From positions 13,141,420 through 13,205,419 of the forward strand of contig CM020620.1 in the NCBI GenBank assembly GCA_009829735.1: 64,000 nucleotides of DNA. The letters are read 5' to 3'. The notes under the pieces are model-generated. The model was given only the letters and a program-made list of their open reading frames with translations. It did no database searches and was not told the origin of the DNA. Each line of letters opens with the position of its first letter. Position 1 is the first letter of the stretch. The translations under genes and the position numbers were made by a program. The stretch is from Pyropia yezoensis. Its lineage: Eukaryota; Rhodophyta; Bangiophyceae; Bangiales; Bangiaceae. Shown piece after piece: positions 57,391 through 64,000 of the stretch.

Positions 57391-59127
57391 CACCTGCGCA
57401 GATTGTACCAGGCTGGTGCAGCGAGTACAGTCTCACGACCTCTGTTTCTTTTCACACCCCATGTCATGCGCGGCGGGAGGCTGAAAGTCCATGAGCCGTA
57501 CGAAAACGTGCGGGGAGGAGGGTGCGACGCGCGTGCACAGCACCACGCACGACTGGAAGTGTGGAGAGATGTCACTTTCAGGTGTGACAACGGGGAGGTA
57601 AGAGGGAAATGGGGATAAGTGACCGGATTGGAAAGGAGCGTGCTGGAGAGAGACGCCCCAGGCATGTGTCAGAGCCCATACCACCAATGAATAGCTCGGC
57701 CCTTTTTGAGAGTGTGCCCGTGTCCTGTGTCCCTCGACCCACGCAGGCTCCTTGGCGCAGCTTCTTCTGCTGTGCACAGGGGACAAGCTTCACACAGATA
57801 AGGACACCGCACTGTCGGAAGCACATGGGCCCGGAAGGTGACTGCCGTGCTGGGGCAGCGGAAGGGCCAGGCAGAATAGACCGGCGTGCGGGTGGATGGC
57901 GGTGAGGCCGAGGGTCGCATCGATAGAAGAACTGGGCGATATGGGTGCGCTCGTGGTGGGCACGTCCACGTGTACAGGCATTGGCTGGGTGGGCACCGGG
58001 TTCTTCCGAGGTCAACTCGGCTTAGCTCATTCACCACACGCCCTCCCCAGTCGTCCCCTTCGATGACCGGGCAACACCGGTTCATCGCGCCCCCCTTTCG
58101 ACCGTACTGTCGTAGAGGCTGCCATTGACAAAGGCTGGTGGTGTGGGGCCGCGGTGTATGCAGTGGTCTTCGCATGCTGCGCGGCGTGGTCGCGTGTCCT
58201 CGTCGCACAAGGAGCATCCCTTAGCCATCACACCAAGCCCTCTTCCCCCCAGCCGATGCTCACCCCACCTGAGCACCCACCCCCGTTCTCTTACCGTCAG
58301 CCCTGTGCGTGCGCCAGCGATGACCAGGACGAGCTGCTCGTCGATCCACGAAGTGAAGTGGGATCACACACCGTGTACATGGCTTGATAAACCGACAATG
58401 AGATAATTCTTCACGAGGGCCTCACTTGTGCTTTCAATCTCGCAAGTGCGGTCCTGTGGCGCGGTGCTGCAGCCTATGAATGGCGTCTCTCGGCTACCAG
58501 ATACTGCATCTGGACCGCTCGCGCATCTAACTGCGTCACCGATGTACTGAGACTATGTTTCGCATGTACGCTTCAAAAAGCATTGTTTTCATGCCTCGCG
58601 AGACCTCGTTCCTTGACCGCATTTTGAAAACTGGCGCGAATCAATTCATGAAGTAGCCCCTTTCGTCATGGAAACGATGTGTTGACAAAACCGCTCGTTC
58701 TCCTCTCAGCTCACCCCGCGCGCGCTTCGCCTATGTACCTGTGGCCGTTTTGCTCCGTCCGTCGTGAAGCGGTTTGAACCGGTGATGCCTGGGCTCCCGC
58801 CACACCCCGACCGCAACGGACTCTCGTGTGCCATGATGTACTGCTTCGTTGGCGCCATGCGCCTGAGCCTTTCTCGCATTGAAGGTTTCATCTGTTGCTC
58901 TTGCTCGAGGGTCCCGCCCTTTCGGTACGTTTGCGCGGGCAGTGCCGTTGACGCGTCGGCCGTGTCGTGCCACGTGCACGTGTGTCTCGGACCGCCCACC
59001 CGACGACAGACGCGCAACCCCGGTGGCGGGCTCGTGTGTGCGTTGCGCATGTGGTTGTGTGAATTGGAGTCATGCAGCTGTGCGCGCGTCGGTGCTGCGC
59101 TGGGTGGTGTGGGTGACGGTCTTCGCC
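57391..59127. other. Region between repeat and helicase ORF
   Basis: No recognisable domain. The helicase frame is open from 58879 but has no ATG before 59128. A second frame at 58764-59204 is Cys-rich and could be a frameshifted N-terminal extension of the helicase protein. 57430-58700 has minus-strand frames without family motifs. Confidence 0.35.
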
Positions 59128-61899
59128 ATGGCCATGGCGCCGGTCGGCCGGCCTGTGATGGCTTTGGTCACATCTGGTGTTTCCCGTATGGTGAGGGCCT
59201 CTGACGAATCCACGATGGTCGCGCAGATGCTCTCTCTTCCCACGCCGGGCCTGATGGTGTCGTGCTCCTTCATGACAGTTGCGGACGCTATGTGTTGGCT
59301 GACAAATCCTCTCCCGGCTGAAGTCGTTCAAGCTGCGGAGCAGAGCGGTGTGCTGGGGCCTGTGGTCACATCCTGTGTTGACGGAGGCTGGCTGGCTGTC
59401 GTCACACAAGGCCCATGCTCCTGCTTCCACATTGACAGCACCAACACAAGCGCGGCGGTCATGCTGATGAATGGGGCGACGTCGCCGATATGTGCTCTCG
59501 GTCATTTCGCGAGTGCTGACGCGGCACATGCTTGGCTCTCTGGAACGGCATCTTGCGAGCTTTTGACACTGTTGTGGGAGTCAACTGGGCTGGGCAAAGT
59601 CTCTACTGCCCCTCGTCTCCTTGCCGTCACGTCGACGCATCCTGGTGGCGGACGTGGGCCCCATCCTCATGCTCGTCTGTCGGTGCCTAGTCGGCGTGCT
59701 GATCAGCCGCAGGTTGATCAGGCAGCTTCTGCAAGCGCATTGCTGTTGGGATACAGCCAGCACGGTGATGCTCGTCTCGTTGAGGGAGGCCCTTCCACGG
59801 TGCCGACATCATTAGAGCTTGTCAGCGCACGGCCCGCTGCTCACGCGTGCATGTCACAGTGTGATGTTCTTGACGATGCGGAGGTGGAGCTTGTTCCGGC
59901 GCGCTCTCCCTTTGCTGTTTGGTCAGCGCGTGCTGCAATGACCGAGCACGTTGTCGACGTTCACGTTCGACCTGCGCGGAGCAGCTCGAGCCCTGGCAAG
60001 CACGACTCTGGCCACCAAGCAGCAGCTGCACGTGGGCAGGGTGGCGGGGCAAGCCTCAAGCGGGGCGTTCGGCCCGACTGGTCAACGGGATCTCGGGCGC
60101 TAAGGTTGATTCCTAGCTATCCGGTAGACCTCGGCACCAGGACTGAGCGGACCAGTGGGGCGGTGAGTGGGCTGTTCTCATCGGCTGTGCTCTGCGCTCC
60201 CTCCGGCCACGCGGCCGCTCGAGTCACTGCAAGCGAGGCCCTTGTAGCACGCCCAAGCGCGGGCGCAGCCGACGGGGTCCCGACCGCGAAGCGGGTCCGC
60301 CTCGCGAATGAAGGGGGAGCTGCGAGTGCTCTGAACCCTGCTGGTGGCTTTCGCAACGACGGCCCGACCAACTTCTCGCGTGCGGACATCTCCCGTATGA
60401 TGGCTGCCACCAAGCGAGCATGGGAGGAGGCTGACGCCGCCGCGGAGCGACAAGGAATACATTTGCGTACAGTGGCCACACGCAAGGAATGCGCGCTCGG
60501 TCGACTGGCTGCCACTGGTGAGTGGGGGGATCTATTCCGACTGATGGTCCAGAGGAACCGGAGCACGTTCATCACGGGCGGCCCTGGTGTCGGGAAGTCG
60601 ACGTTTCTCAAGGGCTTCCACAAGAAGCTGAAGGAGAAGTGGGCCCTCGACGGTGAGATCATCATCGTGGCACCGACTGGCAGCTCCGCGAAGACTGCGA
60701 ATGGCCAGACGTATCATTCATTATTTGGCTTCCCGCGCGACTACCGAGCTCCAGCGGGTGAGCCCCACGTCGAGGCTGCTCGCCTGCTCAGGCAGGAGCG
60801 ATTCCGCCCCATCCGCAGGCGTCTCGCACTGGTGCGCGTCTTGCTCATGGACGAGGTGTCGATGGTCCCGGCGGACCGGTTTGGCGTTATGATCGAGCTG
60901 TTATGTCAGTCGAGGCCCGCGACGAGCCCCCACTGTGTCGTGTACACGTTTGGGGACTTTTTGCAGCTGGGCCCGCTCACAGGCTCTCTGACTTTCCATT
61001 CAGCGGCTTGGCGGTCGTTGTTTGGCGCTTCGATGCTGGAGCTCACCCGTGTGCACCGGCAGTCCGACGCCGGCTTTGTTCAAGCCATCATCGACGCTCG
61101 TCACGGACGGTGCTCTACGGCTGTCATGACCCTGATGAACGACTGTGCAGCTTCGTACGAGCGCTACATGGACCTGCGTTGCAACGTGCTCCACCTCATG
61201 CCTCGACATGGCGACGTGCAAAAGCACAACGCGGACTGCCTGAAGGCGCTCTGCGGCGACGAGCCGCCGCTTGAGTTTCACGCGGTGGATACCATCGAGC
61301 AAGACGACGACCGCGACCAGAGTCGTCCCGCCGTTGACCTGCGGCGCATCACCGAGCACTCGCGCAATGCCGCACTGGTCGACTGTGTGGCTCCCCGCTG
61401 TGTGTTGCACTGCCTGCGGGCCAGGGTAATGCTCACGAATAACCAGTACCTGGCGCTGGGATTGTACCACGGCAGCATTGGGACGGTGTCTTTCTACGAG
61501 GAGGACGGCACCCCAGTAGTCCGCTTCGAGCATCACACGCTTCCTCCCGGCGTCAATCGCGGCGTGCACGGGGTGCACGATGCTGGCGCAGATTGGCTGG
61601 AGGTTGAGTGCCCGCCGGTGACATTTGAGGCGCGGATGTTGGCTCACCCTGGGGCTGTTGCGGTACGTCGTCAAGTGCCTTTCGTCTTGGGATGGGGCAT
61701 CACTGTGCACCGGTCACAGAGCCTCTCTTTGTCGGAGGCGGTTCTTGACATAGGGCAAGCGTTTGGGGCCGGCATGGTTAACGCTGCTATCAGCCGCGTT
61801 GGTGATAAGAAGCGTATGCATGTCAAGTCCTTCACAGGCAGCCGTTTGGTTGCCGACCCCATTGCAGTCAAGTTCTACAGGGAGGGATCGCGTCTTTGA
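59128..61899 (+). CDS. PIF1-family helicase, transposon-associated
   Basis: 923 aa from the first in-frame ATG (GCCATGGCC). The N-terminal ~450 aa are unrecognised, with a Cys-containing region ~40-150 and a disordered linker. The SF1B helicase core is complete: Walker A GGPGVGKST (~484-492), APTGSSAKTANGQTYHSLFG (motif Ia), LLMDEVSMV (Walker B, ~570), FGDFLQLGPL (PIF1 signature), TRVHRQSD (motif IV region), then GWGITVHRSQSLSLSEAVLDIG and NAAISRV (motifs V/VI). PIF1 helicases unwind DNA 5'-3'. The helicase follows the KDZ/Ulp1 genes on the same strand and is bordered by direct repeats, so it may belong to the same element. No Rep/HUH domain is present, so it is not a typical Helitron. It could instead be a separate element or a host copy. 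Confidence 0.88.
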   Translation: MAMAPVGRPVMALVTSGVSRMVRASDESTMVAQMLSLPTPGLMVSCSFMTVADAMCWLTNPLPAEVVQAAEQSGVLGPVVTSCVDGGWLAVVTQGPCSCFHIDSTNTSAAVMLMNGATSPICALGHFASADAAHAWLSGTASCELLTLLWESTGLGKVSTAPRLLAVTSTHPGGGRGPHPHARLSVPSRRADQPQVDQAASASALLLGYSQHGDARLVEGGPSTVPTSLELVSARPAAHACMSQCDVLDDAEVELVPARSPFAVWSARAAMTEHVVDVHVRPARSSSSPGKHDSGHQAAAARGQGGGASLKRGVRPDWSTGSRALRLIPSYPVDLGTRTERTSGAVSGLFSSAVLCAPSGHAAARVTASEALVARPSAGAADGVPTAKRVRLANEGGAASALNPAGGFRNDGPTNFSRADISRMMAATKRAWEEADAAAERQGIHLRTVATRKECALGRLAATGEWGDLFRLMVQRNRSTFITGGPGVGKSTFLKGFHKKLKEKWALDGEIIIVAPTGSSAKTANGQTYHSLFGFPRDYRAPAGEPHVEAARLLRQERFRPIRRRLALVRVLLMDEVSMVPADRFGVMIELLCQSRPATSPHCVVYTFGDFLQLGPLTGSLTFHSAAWRSLFGASMLELTRVHRQSDAGFVQAIIDARHGRCSTAVMTLMNDCAASYERYMDLRCNVLHLMPRHGDVQKHNADCLKALCGDEPPLEFHAVDTIEQDDDRDQSRPAVDLRRITEHSRNAALVDCVAPRCVLHCLRARVMLTNNQYLALGLYHGSIGTVSFYEEDGTPVVRFEHHTLPPGVNRGVHGVHDAGADWLEVECPPVTFEARMLAHPGAVAVRRQVPFVLGWGITVHRSQSLSLSEAVLDIGQAFGAGMVNAAISRVGDKKRMHVKSFTGSRLVADPIAVKFYREGSRL

Positions 61900-61904
61900 T
61901 ATGT

Positions 61905-62145
61905 TTTGTTCTTCTGCGTCTCCTGTCGTCGGGAGCCTGATGGCTAGGATCCCTTTTGAAGCGCAGCGTTGACAAGCATGGAAGACAGGCAACCTCTTTT
62001 TTTTTAACCAATCGTACGCACAGACACACACACATCACACGCTGAGCACTCCCGTAGCCTAAGGAAGGATAACTTCTGATATTATATCTGTCTTGTCGTC
62101 GGGAGCCTCATGGCCAGGATCCGTGTTGAAGTGCAGCGTTGACAA
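61905..62145. repeat. Two direct repeats of ~65 bp after the helicase
   Basis: CTGTCGTCGGGAGCCTGATGG...GGATCC...TTGAAG(C/T)GCAGCGTTGACAAG occurs at about 61920-61976 and again at 62091-62145, roughly 170 bp apart. This is typical of subterminal repeats at a transposon end. AATAAA at 62181 could end the helicase transcript. Confidence 0.75.
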
Positions 62146-62871
62146 GGGTGCATCACAGGTAACGGCGTTTGTGCCTAATCAAATAAAGTCACACTCAGAA
62201 CACGCTACGGTCCCTGCTATGGAGTTCCCGCTGCTGGAGCACCGCTTGAGGGAACAGGCCCAGTAAGGTGATGTTTCTCACGCTGTGGCAGTATTGACCC
62301 CCAGGTAGGGGGGCAACACGTGCCATGCAAGGGGCGGCAGGCCACTAGCCTGATCCGTTCCTCCCCCTGCATTTGGGTCCATATTCCGTAAGTTTGGGAT
62401 AGTTAGCTTAGTAGTAAATCCAACTTGGATTTGAGGGTTTTCTGCATTTATCGTCTTGAATTTTCGTGTGGCCCGGTGGGCAGGTGCTGGGGTGGGAAAT
62501 TCTGAGTGGCGAAATTCTGAGTGGACCCTGGGGGGATAAGGGGAGGGACAGCGGGGCTTGGCCCTGCGTCCCCGTCCCGACCAAGAAACTGTTGGACCAC
62601 ACACCATCCTCTTGTTTGTCAGTGGGGGGTTTGCCCCACAACAGGGACAGAGTGTGTGCGACTTGCACTTCTTCCGGTTCCCCCGACACGGGAGGCAGCC
62701 CTTGTACACCGCCCCAACTTGGGTGTCGTGTGTGCAAGTGGTTTTTGCCACTTTTAGTGGAGCAGCAGGGGACAGAGGTAAACTTTACTTCCGGGTGCAC
62801 CCGGGTGTAGGGGGCCCTCTGTCTCAGAGAAACGGTGGACTTGGACCGTGTCGTACGGATCGTCAGCCAAC
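62146..62871. other. Probable LTR/leader of a retrotransposon
   Basis: From about 62284 (TGTGGCAGTATTGACC) to the gag ATG there are no plus-strand genes. A possible LTR begins with TG at 62284, but its CA end and the primer-binding site are not certain. A tandem GAAATTCTGAGTGG duplication lies at 62498-62524. A second LTR would be outside the window. Confidence 0.4.
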
Positions 62872-64000
62872 ATGGCTAGCTCGGATCCCCCGTCGTCCGG
62901 GGAGTACACGGGTGACGCACGTACTTCAGTGCCTTTGAATACTGGTGAGACACAGGTGGGTTTACCTGGGGTCGCAGAGGGACTAGAGGTCCCTCAAGCC
63001 AGCAGGACTGGAAGTACGGGCGGGCAACAGGCCACCCCGACTCAGTCGGGAGTTCACTCGGGTGACACTTCTGATGTGGGTGGGCCGAAGTCTGGCCACC
63101 GTGTGGTATACTCAACGGGAACGTCCCAAGGGGTGAGGACTGTCCCCGCGGGCTCCACTCGGGTTGGAGCCAACTTTGGCTTGGAGCCGTCGCCAACTAG
63201 GCTTTCGGAGGACGGCGGACCTCCGTTGGTCGGCGATGGGCTCGCGCCCATGCCCCCGGTTGAGACCCCTGAGGAACGTGGTTACCCCTCAGGTGGACTC
63301 CCGGAGGCGGACCGAGACTCAACTGGAGTCGTCAATCCACTCCTCGCGGAAACTGTCCGTCGGGAGGCGACCAATGTGTTGCGGCAGACTTTGCCGGACC
63401 TGGTGGTCACGATGACGAATACTATTCTGAATCAAATTGTGGCGAGTTTGCCAGATGGCCTTAATGTCCAGACCGGATTGGGGCTTTCGAGCCCGCAGGC
63501 GCAGGGGGAATCTCCCCTGACGCCTATTCCGGGTTGCCCCGAACAGGGGGGGACCCCTGTGACTCCCAACGTGGGAGTCGCACCATTCTCGGTGGGGCGT
63601 ACGCCCTTCACGGGGGAGTTCCCCTCGGAAACGCCGGCGGCTACACCAAGCTCGCCGTACCAGACTACAGGCGCTGAGGGTCAACTTACCCCAGTGCCAC
63701 AGCGGCTGTTCCCTCAACGTGAGGTGCCGCCCAAGATCCAGGTAGCCAACCCGGTCTACCAGGGGATCTTTGACTGCGCGACCTACGCCCTCCAAAACAA
63801 GTCCGTGGTGCATGGTCCTGTCCAGGCCCGAGCCATGGGTCGTGCCAAGAAGAATGCACTTCATTCATTTGGGCACAAAGCGGAGTGGGATGGAACTCCC
63901 CCCCTCCGTGTCTTTGAGTTCCTACGTCGTTTCACAAAAGCCTGTGACGACAATGCCATAAGTGAAGGCATGGCTTTTTACATGCTACAGGAGTTTACGA
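62872..64000 (+). CDS. Gag-like polyprotein of an LTR retrotransposon (3' end beyond window)
   Basis: An uninterrupted frame starts at ATG 62872 (CCAACATGGCTAGC) and is still open at 64000, so 376 residues are visible. The first ~270 residues are Pro/Ser/Thr/Gly-rich and disordered, with a short helical island (AETVRREATNVLRQTLPDLV). From ~63880 onward, AEWDGTPPLRVFEFLRRF and AFYMLQEF match the start of retrotransposon Gag capsid domains (W-x-G...FL..F). Protease, reverse transcriptase and integrase would lie beyond the window, so Ty3 versus Ty1 type cannot be told. Moderate GC, lower than the host genes. Confidence 0.7.
   Translation, partial: MASSDPPSSGEYTGDARTSVPLNTGETQVGLPGVAEGLEVPQASRTGSTGGQQATPTQSGVHSGDTSDVGGPKSGHRVVYSTGTSQGVRTVPAGSTRVGANFGLEPSPTRLSEDGGPPLVGDGLAPMPPVETPEERGYPSGGLPEADRDSTGVVNPLLAETVRREATNVLRQTLPDLVVTMTNTILNQIVASLPDGLNVQTGLGLSSPQAQGESPLTPIPGCPEQGGTPVTPNVGVAPFSVGRTPFTGEFPSETPAATPSSPYQTTGAEGQLTPVPQRLFPQREVPPKIQVANPVYQGIFDCATYALQNKSVVHGPVQARAMGRAKKNALHSFGHKAEWDGTPPLRVFEFLRRFTKACDDNAISEGMAFYMLQEFT

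Noticed and set aside
59128-61899. Interpretation of the helicase as part of a Helitron
   Set aside because: No Rep/HUH nuclease motif is visible upstream or downstream, and the neighbours are a DDE transposase and Ulp1.

Overview
The window is nuclear DNA of a GC-rich eukaryote, most likely a photosynthetic one. Genes are spliced, with short introns of about 150-480 nt. The window encodes a thylakoid-lumen pentapeptide-repeat protein, an organelle-targeted alanyl-tRNA synthetase, WDR5, a four-KH RNA-binding protein, a HINT nucleotide-binding protein and secreted or Golgi-type proteins. Very high GC, compact genes, Ala/Gly/Pro-rich extensions, a plastid-type leader around a Phe-Val-Ala-Pro motif and a GTACGT-type splice donor together suggest a bangiophyte red alga (Porphyra/Pyropia-like). 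That assignment is inference; no sequence here proves the species.

Layout. 1-3.4 kb: a decayed Tnp2/Plavaka-like (CACTA-type) transposase with at least four in-frame stops. 4.0-5.0 kb: a minisatellite of alternating ~171/179-bp units. 7.8-8.5 kb: lumenal pentapeptide protein (+). 9.9-13.2 kb: type-I membrane subtilase (-). 16.7-20.1 kb: four-KH protein (+, one intron). 20.7-22.0 kb: HINT (-, two introns). 24.4-25.4 kb: membrane-anchored methyltransferase-like protein (+). 25.7-28.8 kb: AlaRS (-). 29.7-31.0 kb: WDR5 with an RG-rich tail (+), divergent from AlaRS. 32.0-35.4 kb: low-complexity protein with a bZIP-like basic motif (-). 37.0-37.6 kb: two MITEs in head-to-head orientation forming a ~480-bp palindrome. 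38.4-39.4 kb: secreted LPMO-like protein (-, one intron). 42.8-45.8 kb: telobox-type Myb protein (-, two introns). 47.2-48.3 kb: a non-autonomous element with AT-rich inverted ends. 42.15 kb and 48.5-49.6 kb: four ~115-bp MITEs of two related subfamilies.

50-62 kb is the most interesting region. Ten ~104-bp units, organised as a 312-bp higher-order repeat with one CCAAT-like motif per unit, precede a KDZ (Zisupton-like) transposase. The transposase has a SWIM finger, a CGHV cysteine motif and recognisable D-D-E residues. It runs in the same frame into a Ulp1-type SUMO-protease domain. An intact 923-codon PIF1 helicase ORF follows, with further direct repeats on both sides of it. The transposase carries one frameshift and two in-frame stops, while the protease and helicase are open. 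62.3-64.0 kb is the 5' part of a retrotransposon with a gag-like ORF running off the window.

The single-copy genes are ordinary housekeeping, organelle and cell-surface functions with no operon-like relation. AlaRS and WDR5 share a divergent promoter. Several neighbouring pairs are convergent (pentapeptide/subtilase, KH/HINT, methyltransferase/AlaRS, WDR5/bZIP-like). Repeats and transposons dominate both ends and the gene-poor stretches. Exon boundaries were inferred by eye from splice consensus, reading phase and protein-family continuity. Long ORFs on the opposite strand of the GC-rich genes were treated as shadows.
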